A DNA stretch of 46,427 bases, from positions 1 through 46,427 of IMG/VR virus record IMGVR_UViG_3300031565_000074. One strand, 5' to 3'. The stretch comes from a virus. How positions within the stretch are numbered: position 1 is the stretch's first letter; the number at the start of each line of letters is the position of its first letter. Positions 5,738-14,130 of this stretch are shown piece by piece. The translations under genes were made by a program, and so were the position numbers. The notes under the pieces are model-generated. The model saw nothing but the letters and a program-made list of their open reading frames with translations. It did not search any database and had not been told where the DNA came from.

Positions 5738-7276
5738 TTACGAAGCGACCGCTTTCTTCTTGCCGGTCTTCTTCTCCTTGGCCTTGGCCTCCTTGTCAGC
5801 CTTGGCCTTGGCCGCCTTGATCTCCTCATCCACCAGCAGCGCCCCGTTCTTTCCGATGACCTTCAGGTCTATCTTGTAGAACTTGGCCATCGCCTTACAT
5901 CCGTTGCCGTCGTCTCTTGCCAGCGCCTCCATCAGGATCCCCACCAGCACGTTGGGCCTGGACTTGGGGATGGCGTTGATCTTCAGCCGTTTCATAGCCT
6001 CTCTAACCCGCCACCTGATACCTCCGTAGCCGCTGGTCAACGCCACCATCACCATCTTCAGCTCATCGCCGGCAAGCTCCTTCGACCTGCTCGCCCGGTC
6101 ATAGATCTGAATGTAAAGCATCTCGCGGCAGCGGTCCCTTATCGCTTCCTTCCTCTCGTCGCGCGCCTGCTCCGCAGGGTTGGCGCGATGCTGAAGCTCG
6201 ATATACGGCAGCCGCTTGAACCCGAGCCGCTTCATCGCCTCTCGCAGCTCCGCCGTCTTGGCCACCGTGTACTTCTTGCCGTTGGTACCGAACACCACGC
6301 CACGCCGCAGCTTGTCGTCGGCCTTCAGGACCTTGGCCCACAGGCGGTGCTTCTCGTCGTATTCGCATTGACCCGAGATGTCGGTCCAGTTGCCACCGAC
6401 TCCCATGTATCCCTTGGGCCTGGCGCTCGCCGCCTCCTTGGCCTCGAGGACGTCTTCCCCGCGCTTCTTCGCCTGCTCAATCGCTCGCTTGATGTGGGCC
6501 TTGACCTTCTTTTGGAAGCAGGCGGGATCAGTGCAAAGGTCTTCCTTCCCGATGTCCTGGAACAGCTCCGGCTGTTTGCCGGTCCGCTTCGGGCAGTCCT
6601 TACACGCTCCAGCCTCGGGGACCAGCTCCTTGTCCGAAGTGCTGAAAGAGGCCTTGGCAAGCTGCAGCATGTACGTGGATTTGATATGGTCCCTGGCGTC
6701 ACCGTCGCCATCCATGTATTGAGCCTCATCAACGATGTGCTCTGCCGCCTTGTCCTGCAGGCCAGCGTCCGGGATCCTGGCGATGTATAGCGCCACGGTC
6801 GTTGAGTACTTCCCTTCCCGGAATAGCTTGCGCGCCTTCTCGCTCAGCTCGGTCAGCTTGAGCCTCTGATAAATATAGGTCGGGCTTTTCCCGACCTCCT
6901 TGGCCACCTGCGCCGCGGCGTATCCGTGCTTGCTGATCAGCGCCTTGTAACCGTCCGCTTCCTCGAGCGGGTGAACGTCGGCCCGGTGCAGGTTTTCTAT
7001 CAGCTGGATCTCCAGCACCTGCTCGTCGTCGAACTCTCCGACCCGCACGTCCATCTGCTTCAGCCCGGCCGCCCTGGCCGCCCGGTAGCGCCTCTCGCCG
7101 GCGATGATCTCATAGCCGCCGTTGCGCTTCCGGACCAGTATGGGCTGTAGCACCCCGTGGGTCCGCACGCTCTCGGTCAGTTCCTTGAGAGCGGCGGCGT
7201 CAAATGTTTTCCTCGGGTTGAGCGGCGACGTCTGTATATTCGCCAACTCCACCCTCGCGGTCTGTGTGTCCTGCAT
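5738..7276 (-). CDS. parB: ParB/RepB/Spo0J-family DNA-binding protein
   Basis: A 512-residue protein. Residues 8-110 carry the ParB N-terminal domain (NPRKTF near 20, GVLQPILVR, GERRYRAAR at 60-68, which is the CTP/arginine-patch box). Residues 112-150 form the helix-turn-helix (YAAAQVAKEVGKSPTYIYQRLKL, written here as its parts: AAAQVAKEVGKS and PTYIYQRLKL). A CxxC/CxxxxC set (C224, C227, C247, C252) suggests a metal site, and the long C-terminal part ends in a Lys/Ala tail. No ParA is visible, so a role in plasmid-like partition is unsupported; regulation or replication-site binding is as likely. AGGGG precedes ATG 7276. It follows SSB by 12 bases. Confidence 0.85.
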   Translation of the reverse strand: MQDTQTARVELANIQTSPLNPRKTFDAAALKELTESVRTHGVLQPILVRKRNGGYEIIAGERRYRAARAAGLKQMDVRVGEFDDEQVLEIQLIENLHRADVHPLEEADGYKALISKHGYAAAQVAKEVGKSPTYIYQRLKLTELSEKARKLFREGKYSTTVALYIARIPDAGLQDKAAEHIVDEAQYMDGDGDARDHIKSTYMLQLAKASFSTSDKELVPEAGACKDCPKRTGKQPELFQDIGKEDLCTDPACFQKKVKAHIKRAIEQAKKRGEDVLEAKEAASARPKGYMGVGGNWTDISGQCEYDEKHRLWAKVLKADDKLRRGVVFGTNGKKYTVAKTAELREAMKRLGFKRLPYIELQHRANPAEQARDERKEAIRDRCREMLYIQIYDRASRSKELAGDELKMVMVALTSGYGGIRWRVREAMKRLKINAIPKSRPNVLVGILMEALARDDGNGCKAMAKFYKIDLKVIGKNGALLVDEEIKAAKAKADKEAKAKEKKTGKKKAVAS

Positions 7277-7288
7277 TTCCCCTCCCGC

Positions 7289-7708
7289 TTAAAATGGAAC
7301 GTCATCCTCACCATCGCCCTTCATCTGCTGCTCCACCTGGTCCATGTTGGATCCAGGCTCCGGCGGCTCCCCTCCTTCGCTCGCCGTCTTACTCCTCAGG
7401 AATTGCACCTTGCGCGCGATGACTTTGGTCATGCTATGCTCCCGGCCGTCATCGTCTTTCCACTTGCTGGTCTCCAGCTCGCCGACCGCGAAAACCGGAT
7501 CACCCTTGCTCAGATACTTCGCGCAATTCTCGGCTTGTGTTCCCCAGGCCGTCACCGGCTGGAAATGAACCTTCTTCTCTCCCCCCTTCTTGTATGAGTT
7601 TATCGCCACCGTGAAGTTGCATACCGGCGTATCCTCCGCGCCCACGCGCTTCAGCACCGGGTCCTTCGTCAGTCGGCCCATCACCATCGCCTGCTGGAAA
7701 TCCGGCAT
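7289..7708 (-). CDS. ssb: Single-stranded DNA-binding protein
   Basis: A 139-residue OB-fold protein with the SSB order: an N-terminal VMGRLTKDPVLK, a central VHFQPVTAWGTQAENCAKYLSKGD, then VGELETSKWKDDDG. The acidic tail ends DDVPF, the hydrophobic tip that docks partner proteins in bacterial SSBs. It protects ssDNA during phage replication and recombination and belongs functionally with the Bet, DnaC-like and ParB-like genes around it. ATG 7708 has GGGAGG in front. Confidence 0.92.
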   Translation of the reverse strand: MPDFQQAMVMGRLTKDPVLKRVGAEDTPVCNFTVAINSYKKGGEKKVHFQPVTAWGTQAENCAKYLSKGDPVFAVGELETSKWKDDDGREHSMTKVIARKVQFLRSKTASEGGEPPEPGSNMDQVEQQMKGDGEDDVPF

Positions 7709-7721
7709 CGCGCCTCCCGTG

Positions 7722-8459
7722 TTACAAGCTCGAGTAAGACGAGCTCTCCTTCTGGAATGGCCTTACCCCCGGGATGCTTACCTGTCCCTTCGACGCCCGG
7801 ACCACCTTTCCGATCTCCTCCCGGCTGATCTTGATGAACTCCCTCGAGACCTTGCCGTCGATCACAGCCTGGAGCAGCGCTGTCTTGTCGAATATCTCAA
7901 AGTCCCAGACCTGCCGCGCCGCGCCGCCGTCCACCTTCTTCAGTGCCGGCTTGGTGTCTACCGCGGCGACCACCAGCGGCTCATCTTTCAACTCCTCCAG
8001 CTTCTCGGCGGCGTTCGGATCCTTCTTGGCCAGCTTGGCCAGCCGCTTCTCCTCGGCCTCGCGCTCCTTGAGCGCCTTTGCCTCGGCCTCCTCCCTGGCC
8101 TTGCGGTCGCGCTCCTCCTGGATCAGCCGTTTCTTCCTCCGCCAAGCGAGAACCTGTGGGTCAACCAGCTCCTCGGCCGCCGCGGGGATCCTCAGCAGCT
8201 TGTTCTCCAGTTCCCGCATGCGCTTCAGCGCCTCGTTCTGCGGGTCCTTGATCAGCTTCATCTCGGCCTTGATGTCCCGCTCGAGCGTTTTAACGCCCCG
8301 CATGAATATCACGGCCTCCTCGTGTGTCGCTTCGCTGGTGACTTTGATCTCTTGAGCCCGGGCGAGCAAGGCGTTGCCCTCCTTCTGTAGACTCTCGAGC
8401 TTCGGTGGGATAATCATCGCAGTGCCCGTCGCCATCGCGGTTCCTGTTTTCGCAACCAT
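7722..8459 (-). CDS. Coiled-coil phage protein adjacent to ssb
   Basis: 245 residues from ATG 8459 (GGGAGGGAGCG in front). Residues roughly 25-190 are strongly helical and charged, with a long Lys/Glu/Arg coiled coil. The C-terminus has WDFEIFDKTAL ... SREFIKISREEIGK ... IPGVRPF, which resembles the end of other phage proteins found next to ssb or recT. Molecular role unknown; the neighbours suggest replication or recombination. A promoter (8541-8569) sits just upstream. Confidence 0.75.
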   Translation of the reverse strand: MVAKTGTAMATGTAMIIPPKLESLQKEGNALLARAQEIKVTSEATHEEAVIFMRGVKTLERDIKAEMKLIKDPQNEALKRMRELENKLLRIPAAAEELVDPQVLAWRRKKRLIQEERDRKAREEAEAKALKEREAEEKRLAKLAKKDPNAAEKLEELKDEPLVVAAVDTKPALKKVDGGAARQVWDFEIFDKTALLQAVIDGKVSREFIKISREEIGKVVRASKGQVSIPGVRPFQKESSSYSSL

Positions 8460-8540
8460 CGCTCCCTCCCGTTTTAACATGATAACCGATCTGCCTGACG
8501 CTCAGCTTTGCCGACGAGCGCCCATCAATCAACGACGCAT

Positions 8541-8569
8541 ATTATACCAGCATCACCCCCTTCCGGCAA
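8541..8569 (-). promoter_or_regulatory. Sigma70-type promoter for the coiled-coil/ssb/parB genes
   Basis: On the minus strand TTGCCG (8564-8569), a 17-base spacer and TATAAT (8541-8546) with an extended -10 (TGG) form a convincing promoter. The predicted start near 8534 gives a leader of about 75 bases. The -10 box contains the stop codon of the upstream gene. Confidence 0.65.
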
Positions 8570-9075
8570 GGAAAGACTTTTATGTCCATTGCGAATACCG
8601 CAGCAGCCGACAATATCACGTCTTCCAGGCTGGTGTCCTCTCCCATTGTCGGCAGCCACCAGGTTAGTCCTCGGCCGCGCATCAGCTGCTCTGCCACTAC
8701 TACCGGCGTCTCGCCGGCGAGCAGCTTCAGGGCCCAGCATTGGATCCTGGCCTGCGCCTGCCAGTAGCCCTTGAGCTTCATCTGCCCGGGCTCTGTAGCC
8801 GTCTCATCCCAGAAAGGATTGGCCGCTTTCGCGTCCAGGCCATGCGCCCAGCCCATGTGCTCGTTCGCTACGGGGAAGTCGGAGATCGGGAAATAGTTTT
8901 CCGGCCGTTCGTATTCATCCACCAGCCTTCCGCCGGCGATGTGATGGACTATCGCCGGCTTCTTCAAGCTCAGCCTCCAGCCCCTCTCTCCCAGGATCGG
9001 CGCCCAGCTGAATAGATGCGTGTCCCGGTAAGCCTTCCTCCGCTTCGCGGCTTCATGCTTCGAGATCTTGCTCAT
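8542..9075 (-). CDS. Conserved hypothetical phage protein
   Basis: 177 residues from ATG 9075, preceded by GGAGG. The sequence has KPAIVHHIAGGRLVDEYERPENYFP and a later region rich in Trp and Ala (KGYWQAQARIQCWALKLLAGE). Two adjacent His and several acidic residues could form a metal site, but I cannot name a family. It is coupled to the 52-residue gene upstream by overlapping stop and start. The end overlaps the promoter for the next genes. Confidence 0.7.
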   Translation of the reverse strand: MSKISKHEAAKRRKAYRDTHLFSWAPILGERGWRLSLKKPAIVHHIAGGRLVDEYERPENYFPISDFPVANEHMGWAHGLDAKAANPFWDETATEPGQMKLKGYWQAQARIQCWALKLLAGETPVVVAEQLMRGRGLTWWLPTMGEDTSLEDVILSAAAVFAMDIKVFPCRKGVMLV

Positions 9076-9233
9076 CAATCCTCCAGGCTCTTGTCTAGGT
9101 CGTCGGCCCGCTGGCGCAAGATATCAATATCTCGGTCCAGCCGGTTGCGAGCGTCTTCCTTCTTCCGGATCGCGGCCTTCACCCGCTTGAGGTCCTCGTT
9201 GATCGCCTGCCGTGCGCTGTCGTTGATGGTCAC
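9075..9233 (-). CDS. Small coiled-coil protein
   Basis: 52 residues from GTG 9233, with GGAG eight bases upstream. The sequence runs VTINDSARQAINEDLKRVKA and continues with heptad-like I/L spacing to DDLDKSLED, predicting a single coiled coil. Its TGA shares a base with the next ATG, and its GTG overlaps the stop of the previous gene, so it is part of a coupled chain. Function unknown. Confidence 0.65.
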   Translation of the reverse strand: MTINDSARQAINEDLKRVKAAIRKKEDARNRLDRDIDILRQRADDLDKSLED

Positions 9234-9400
9234 TTTTTGCTCTCCTTATTCGCCTTTACAATCTCAAGCGCCTTCTCCTCGCAAGCAGAGCAAACACCGT
9301 CGGCCCCGTCATTCATGATCCAGAAACACGGACCCATGTCTGTCATGCAGGCCATGCTGTCCTCGCAGCCACATATCAAGCATTTGGTCGTGTCTGCCAT
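9230..9400 (-). CDS. Small cysteine-rich (zinc) protein
   Basis: 56 residues from ATG 9400, with AGGAGG in front. It has CLICGC at residues 7-12, further Cys at 18 and 25, and CSAC at 37-40, which looks like one or two zinc sites, then a helical Lys-rich tail. The stop overlaps the next GTG. I know of similar small phage proteins but not their function. Confidence 0.65.
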   Translation of the reverse strand: MADTTKCLICGCEDSMACMTDMGPCFWIMNDGADGVCSACEEKALEIVKANKESKK

Positions 9401-9408
9401 CGGTCCTC

Positions 9409-9558
9409 CTACCTTTTAGTTGGTCGCTTCCCGTTCTCGTCGCAGTCCTGCTCGATCCAGCTGTGGCCGCATTCATCGCAGCTTATCGTCTGCCTGTCCC
9501 CGCTTGGCGATGAATGGATCTGCATCAGTTTTTCGCTACCGCACTTGGGACACTTCAT
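9409..9558 (-). CDS. Small zinc-ribbon protein
   Basis: 49 residues from ATG 9558 with AGAGGGAAGAT in front. CPKCG at residues 3-7 and CDECGH at 27-32 form a textbook zinc ribbon with a short acidic tail. It lies 14 bases after the helicase-loader stop. Such ribbons often bind nucleic acid or polymerase, but no target is evident. Confidence 0.7.
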   Translation of the reverse strand: MKCPKCGSEKLMQIHSSPSGDRQTISCDECGHSWIEQDCDENGKRPTKR

Positions 9559-9571
9559 ATCTTCCCTCTGG

Positions 9572-10642
9572 TTAATCCCAGTCGGGCATGGCCCCTGGGT
9601 CTACCTGGTCGCCTGCTCCATCACCACCACTCTCTCTCGGGCTTGGCTTTGCCCCTTCGCCAGGCCCGCGGCGTAACCCAGCAGGTACATCACCGCCAGC
9701 ACCACCACAAACAACGCCGACAACAGCATCAGCTTCTTGGCCAGCTGCCTTTTCAATCCGCCTCTTTCTCTCTCGTTCCGCCAGCTTAGCCTCTCGATCC
9801 CGCGCCTTTTTTCGCTCATGCCACGCCTCCGGTATCAGGTGCTTGAACTTACCGCCCAGCAGCCAGTTGTAATAGCTGACCTCCAGCGCTCCCTTGTCGT
9901 TTACATCGTCAATGGCCTTGGTGATGTCGGCCTCGGTCGCGTCGGGAAGATCCGGCTCCTTCACCACTTCTTCGTAGACGGGGAACAGCGCCGGGATCCT
10001 GTCCCCGAGCTCGATCCGCTTGCGCGGCTTCCCATCCTTGTCGTTCCCTTCATCCAGGTGCGTGCGCTCCTTGAATTTGAATACCTCGTTCTTTCTCCGG
10101 TCCCCCTGGAAGAAGTATATCCTGGTGTGATCACAGAACCTGGAGAAGATCCTGCCGCGGTCATCCCCTCGCTCGTTCCCTTCCTCGGGGTCGTCGTGGT
10201 CGTAGCGCTCAGCCAACCGCTCCGGCGTAATGTTGGTCGTGATAATCGTGCGGTAGTTGGAGCGGCACCTGGCCATCAAGGTCCGGCGGAATATCTCCTT
10301 CGGGCTATAGCTTGTCCACCTCTTGCTGAAACGATCATCCCCCTCGTCGGCCAGGTCGTCTATCACCAGCCGCGGCGCGATTTGCAGATGCGCCTCCCTC
10401 GTCACTACCCCGCCGTCGGTCTTGCACCCGTTCCGCATTTCGTCGATCAGCTCCCGGGCGTTGCAGTACTCCCAGCCCGCTCCGCCGGCGGCTATGCCGA
10501 CCGCCCACCTGGTCTTGCCGCTGCCGGCGCTCCCGTACAGGATGGTGATCGGCGTGTCCATCTTGAGTTTTGGGAACACACCACCAGCTTTGAGTATCCG
10601 TTTAACATCGTCGCGCACGTCCTTCGGGATCGGCCAGTTCAT
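9572..10642 (-). CDS. DnaC/IstB-like AAA+ helicase loader
   Basis: A 356-residue ATPase: Walker A GSAGSGKT at 37-44, Walker B LVIDD at 92-96, sensor I TIITTN at 132-137 and a likely arginine finger further on. It would load the replicative helicase onto phage DNA, with the upstream gene as the probable partner. A four-base overlap (10639-10642) couples it to that gene, and AGGAG precedes the ATG. The last 70 or so residues are Gly/Pro/Asp-rich and overlap, in another frame, a membrane-protein gene (9601-9819), so this tail may be a by-product of the overlap. Confidence 0.85.
   Translation of the reverse strand: MNWPIPKDVRDDVKRILKAGGVFPKLKMDTPITILYGSAGSGKTRWAVGIAAGGAGWEYCNARELIDEMRNGCKTDGGVVTREAHLQIAPRLVIDDLADEGDDRFSKRWTSYSPKEIFRRTLMARCRSNYRTIITTNITPERLAERYDHDDPEEGNERGDDRGRIFSRFCDHTRIYFFQGDRRKNEVFKFKERTHLDEGNDKDGKPRKRIELGDRIPALFPVYEEVVKEPDLPDATEADITKAIDDVNDKGALEVSYYNWLLGGKFKHLIPEAWHERKKARDREAKLAERERKRRIEKAAGQEADAVVGVVCGGAGGDVPAGLRRGPGEGAKPSPRESGGDGAGDQVDPGAMPDWD
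9601..9819 (-). CDS. Small membrane protein nested out of frame in the helicase-loader gene
   Basis: 72 residues from ATG 9819, which has GGAGG seven bases upstream. It has a basic N-terminal half (about residues 1-30), one clear transmembrane segment (LMLLSALFVVVLAVMYLLGY) and a short charged tail. It lies wholly within the 3' part of the DnaC-like gene in a different frame. A hydrophobic segment plus a well-placed ribosome site argues for a real gene. It could be a spanin- or exclusion-type protein, but nothing fixes the role. Confidence 0.5.
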   Translation of the reverse strand: MSEKRRGIERLSWRNERERGGLKRQLAKKLMLLSALFVVVLAVMYLLGYAAGLAKGQSQARERVVVMEQATR

Positions 10643-11442
10643 ATCTTCTCCTGCAGGTCTGCCATTTGATATTTACCATCCCGCTTCGTCGGGGTAGCCT
10701 TGTGGTTTATATACCTCTCCAACCTGACCAGGTCTCCAAAGAACCAGGCCGCGCCCCTGGTTGAGTTCGGCGCAAAGCCGTTGCCGCCTTTCCAGAAGCG
10801 CTCATCGTGCTCGCGGTTGTCTATCGCCTTAAGGCAGCGGTCCACTCCGAACTTCTTTATCGCCCGGGCTATCTCCAGCCGGTGCTTCGGCAGGTCCTGG
10901 ATCTTTGGCTGAATCTTAAGCTTGTAATACGAGAAAACGGCCTTTACTTCTTGCCCTTCTGCTTCTTCTTCTACTTCTACCTTCTCCTTCTTACTTAATA
11001 CTTCTACTCCGAAAGTTTCAGAAACTTTTCTACCTTTTTCAAACAACTTTCTGCAATTCCCGTTTTCCCATTCAGCGTTTGACACAGCCCTGGCCAGCGA
11101 TGGTGGCCTCGGGGCCTTTGGCTTTGTTTTGTTTTTGAAATAGTTATCACCAAACCATCGTCTGAGAAACAACCATTCACGCCCGCTTGCATCCTTCCAC
11201 CGCTCGATCGTCTCGCTCTTACACATCTCATCAATCGCTTTTACCAGGTCGTCCACGCTCGGAGCACGCGGCGGCTGGTCCCCGCCAAAGGCGTCGACGT
11301 GGATCTTTGCCGGTATGTACTCACAAGTCCCCTGGTAACAAACAGCTCTTTCAAGGTAAGGATATATCCCCTTTGAATTCCACGAGAGCGCCCTCTCAAA
11401 AAAGCTGGCGCCAAACTCACCAGACAGCATCGTAGATTTCAT
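10639..11442 (-). CDS. Putative phage replication protein (O/DnaD-like)
   Basis: A 267-residue protein. The C-terminal third (LEIARAIKKFGVDRCLKAIDNRE, split here as IARAIKKFGVDRCLKAIDN, then WKGGNGFAPNSTRGAAWFFG) resembles the C-terminal part of phage replication-initiation proteins that precede dnaC genes. The middle is Lys/Glu-rich, and residues 60-110 contain a helical segment with WLFLRRWFGDNYF. It probably recognises the origin or recruits the loader. AGGAA lies before ATG 11442. The DnaC-like gene starts in its last four bases. Confidence 0.6.
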   Translation of the reverse strand: MKSTMLSGEFGASFFERALSWNSKGIYPYLERAVCYQGTCEYIPAKIHVDAFGGDQPPRAPSVDDLVKAIDEMCKSETIERWKDASGREWLFLRRWFGDNYFKNKTKPKAPRPPSLARAVSNAEWENGNCRKLFEKGRKVSETFGVEVLSKKEKVEVEEEAEGQEVKAVFSYYKLKIQPKIQDLPKHRLEIARAIKKFGVDRCLKAIDNREHDERFWKGGNGFAPNSTRGAAWFFGDLVRLERYINHKATPTKRDGKYQMADLQEKI

Positions 11443-11452
11443 ATCATCTTTC

Positions 11453-12643
11453 CTATTTAACCTTGCGCGGCGCCAGCCTGGTGGTCACCTTGCGTTTAAC
11501 CAACCCCTTCTCCGCCTCGAGGAACTTCGTGATCTTGCTCTGCGGCAGCCGGGCGAAAAGCTGGTTCCTACTCTCGTTGTAGACCGCGGATGATACCGTA
11601 AGCAGCGGCGTTATATCAAGCCCATTCTGCATGAATAATTCTACCGTCGCCTTGGCGTTCCGCTCCTTGCCCTCGGTCTCCCAGTAGTACCATTCCCGCA
11701 GCCCTTCCTCCACCGGGATCCGGCCGTGCTTCTCCACCTTGCCCGCCATGAATAATCTAACCTGCTCGCGGCGGTTCTGGATCAGCGCCTTCTTTGCCTC
11801 GAGGTCAACCCACTCAGCGTGCGCCTTCTCGACGTCGGCCAGGTCCTCTTTGTTGACCACGTAGCGGTCCTTGTAAGCAGGGCATTGGACCCGCCGCAGA
11901 CATGAGTGGCACCAGTCGTTGATCCTCGGCTCGTAGTCCTTGGCCTCGATGCCCTCTATCACGTGTTCCAGGTATTCCCTGATGTGCGCCACGTCCTCCC
12001 GGTTGACCTCCACCGAGTTCTTGAAGCCGTAGCGCAGCATGTCCTGCGTTAACTTGAAGCGCTCAAGATGCGGGTTGATGATGCTATAGGCGTAACAATA
12101 GATATTCAGCTGGGGATCCCTGAGCAGGTCTTTCTTGCTCAGGATCTTGAAGGCGTATTTGTAGTCGGTCAACTCCGCACCGTTCTCCTCCCAGGTATCT
12201 ATCCTGTCGATGATCACCAACAGGTTGAGACCCTTCTTGAACTCAACCTGGACCTCACACTCCGCTTCTATCATCGTGCCGGTCGTGCGGTAGATCCTCT
12301 CGGCCGATCGTTGCAGCGAGACCATCATCTCCTGCATGTCCCGCGGCTCGATCTCCCCGGGCTTAGTCTCCGCCCGCACGGCCTTCTTGAAGATCCGCGT
12401 CACGTCCTCATACGCCAGCTGCCCCACCTGCCCCTCCACGTCCTCAACCCCCGCCGCCTCGGCCGCCGCCAGGTCGTTGAGCTCCTTGAGCGCCGTGTGC
12501 ATGACGGCGCCGCGCTTCATCGGGTAATTGGTCGGCGGGATGATCCCGTCCTCATACTTGAGCTTGTAGAGAAGCGGGCAGGTAGAATACGTCAGCGCCT
12601 GCGTGTGGCTGATGTAGCCCTTAGGAGTTTTTCTTTTCGCCAT
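11453..12643 (-). CDS. Cas4/RecB-like PD-(D/E)XK nuclease with Fe-S cysteines
   Basis: A 396-residue nuclease. H49 in GAVMHTALKEL, D146 in IIDRID, and D160-Y-K162 in ELTDYKYA form the RecB-type active site, followed by DPQLNIYCYA. Cys22 in STCPLLYK and the cluster C245, C248, C254 (WCHSCLRRVQCP) match the four-cysteine iron-sulphur site of Cas4/AddB nucleases. Next to Bet it probably acts as the resecting exonuclease of a two-gene recombination system. The ribosome site lies within the end of bet (23-base overlap). Confidence 0.85.
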   Translation of the reverse strand: MAKRKTPKGYISHTQALTYSTCPLLYKLKYEDGIIPPTNYPMKRGAVMHTALKELNDLAAAEAAGVEDVEGQVGQLAYEDVTRIFKKAVRAETKPGEIEPRDMQEMMVSLQRSAERIYRTTGTMIEAECEVQVEFKKGLNLLVIIDRIDTWEENGAELTDYKYAFKILSKKDLLRDPQLNIYCYAYSIINPHLERFKLTQDMLRYGFKNSVEVNREDVAHIREYLEHVIEGIEAKDYEPRINDWCHSCLRRVQCPAYKDRYVVNKEDLADVEKAHAEWVDLEAKKALIQNRREQVRLFMAGKVEKHGRIPVEEGLREWYYWETEGKERNAKATVELFMQNGLDITPLLTVSSAVYNESRNQLFARLPQSKITKFLEAEKGLVKRKVTTRLAPRKVK

Positions 12644-13736
12644 CCTTCTCCCCCTTTGCTGCCGGCAGCCCGCGGCGCGTCGCGGTCCCCTGTTTCTCCG
12701 CCTTCTTCTCCAGGATCAACGTCGCTTCCTTCAGCTGCTCGAGGCTCAGCTCCTTCGCGCTGTCCTTCACCCCATAGCGTTCCCTGAGCCAACCCATTAT
12801 CTTCTCGTGGTTGCCGCCGGCTTTTGTCCCGGCTATATACATCTTCTGGCAGGCCTTCGTCAAGGTCTTTTCGTAATCCTCCCTGATCTTATCGACCGCC
12901 GGTCCACTGGGGATCTGCGCGGTGTCGGGCATCTCCTCGTGGCTATAGAACCCGCTCAGCTCCTGGGGGTTGGCCTTGCGATGGGCCAGGGCCTCGGCGC
13001 ACTTGGCCAGCATCGTCGTCGGCATCTTGCGCCACATGGCCGTCGGCTCGCCGTTGGAGATCTGGACGTATTCAGCGTATCGGGCGACTCCCCAGAAGGG
13101 CTCCTGCGCTCCTTCCTTGTATACACCCACGCGCGAGGCGGCGGGCAGATACTTCTTGGTCCACACCCTCACCCAGCCAGAGATATAAACTTCATCTTGC
13201 TTCAGCGTTTTCTTTTCGCTGTCGCCGGAATCGTCATTGACCATATCGTCGGGGCCTATCAGCCCAGCTTCCTTCAGCTCTTTGATCTGCGCCACCTTGC
13301 ACTTCATCTTGTAAGGATCCCACCACTCCGGCGGCGTCTGCCCCCGGTACTTGCCCGTCCGCTCAGAGATCAGACGGAAGCCGTCGATGCTGACCTGCAT
13401 GCACATACGGTTTTCCCAGCGCTCCGTCTTGCCTTCCTTGACCTTCGTCGGCCGGATGACGCAGTAGATCTGATTGGCGATCGGGTTCAGGTTTCTCATC
13501 CTGCAAATGTCCATATAGATAGAGAACTGATCCCAGTCGGTCTTCGGCGCGAACTGCGCCTTGATGATCTCCGCCCGCCGCGGTGCCCAGAAGGCATCGG
13601 TGCGCACGTCGATCTCCCGCGCCAGCTCGAGCTCCACGCTGGGCCCGTCGTCTTTCTTTACCATCGCTGTCCTGGGTTTCCTCTGGTGCTTCTTAGGTGG
13701 GGCCTTCTTCTCCTTCGTTGCCGACTTGTCCGCCAT
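12621..13736 (-). CDS. bet: Bet/RecT-family single-strand annealing protein
   Basis: 371 residues. It has a Lys-rich N-terminus, then the lambda Beta-like core: AQFAPKTDWDQFSIYMDIC, RMRNLNPIANQIYCV, MQVSIDGFRLISERTGKYRG and, later, PTTMLAKCAEALAHRKANP. It anneals complementary single strands during phage recombination and works with the nuclease encoded next. It is longer than lambda Beta (261 residues) by a C-terminal extension that resembles SSB-interacting tails. The ATG has GGGAGGGAATC in front. Its residues AAKGE overlap the ribosome site of the nuclease gene. Confidence 0.92.
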   Translation of the reverse strand: MADKSATKEKKAPPKKHQRKPRTAMVKKDDGPSVELELAREIDVRTDAFWAPRRAEIIKAQFAPKTDWDQFSIYMDICRMRNLNPIANQIYCVIRPTKVKEGKTERWENRMCMQVSIDGFRLISERTGKYRGQTPPEWWDPYKMKCKVAQIKELKEAGLIGPDDMVNDDSGDSEKKTLKQDEVYISGWVRVWTKKYLPAASRVGVYKEGAQEPFWGVARYAEYVQISNGEPTAMWRKMPTTMLAKCAEALAHRKANPQELSGFYSHEEMPDTAQIPSGPAVDKIREDYEKTLTKACQKMYIAGTKAGGNHEKIMGWLRERYGVKDSAKELSLEQLKEATLILEKKAEKQGTATRRGLPAAKGEKDGEKKNS

Positions 13737-13751
13737 GATTCCCTCCCGCGC

Positions 13752-14114
13752 TTAGAATGAAAATGCCGACTGCGTGGTATTAGAACGCTGCTCCCCCCTT
13801 CCGGTCAAAGGTTTTTCTTTATTCTCCGGCAGCAACTCCAGGGGATCTTCCGGGAATAGAGCCGTCGCCGGCACGATCAGCTTCCAGATGAATATTGTGC
13901 CGTCCTCGTCCCTGCCGATCTGGCGGCCAGGGATCCAGTCGCCCTCCGGGTGGGGCCCATACTTAGCGGCCATGTCCAGCCGCAGCTCCGAGATCCTGGT
14001 CCTGTATGTCGACGCCAGGCCGTGCTTACGGCTGGTCAACTCCCCGTTCGTCGCTCCGCGCAGCACAAGCCGATAAGCCCTGACCCGCTGCGTCTCTTTC
14101 TTGGCTTCGTTCAT
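13752..14114 (-). CDS. Helix-turn-helix-like small DNA-binding protein
   Basis: 120 residues with AGGAGGGG before ATG 14114. The first 65 residues (RVRAYRLVLRGATNGELTSRK then YRTRISELRLDMAAKYG) resemble the winged helix-turn-helix found in many phage early proteins, with a basic recognition-like segment. The rest is proline-rich. It probably regulates transcription or replication, but there is no direct evidence. Confidence 0.6.
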   Translation of the reverse strand: MNEAKKETQRVRAYRLVLRGATNGELTSRKHGLASTYRTRISELRLDMAAKYGPHPEGDWIPGRQIGRDEDGTIFIWKLIVPATALFPEDPLELLPENKEKPLTGRGEQRSNTTQSAFSF

Positions 14115-14130
14115 AACCCCTCCTTGGCTT

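Noticed and set aside
12807-13760. Long open frame on the plus strand (317 residues) opposite bet
   Set aside because: It is a shadow of the GC-rich bet gene: no ribosome site, a composition like an antisense reading, and the minus-strand frame has a clear family match. The same applies to other long plus-strand frames across the genome.
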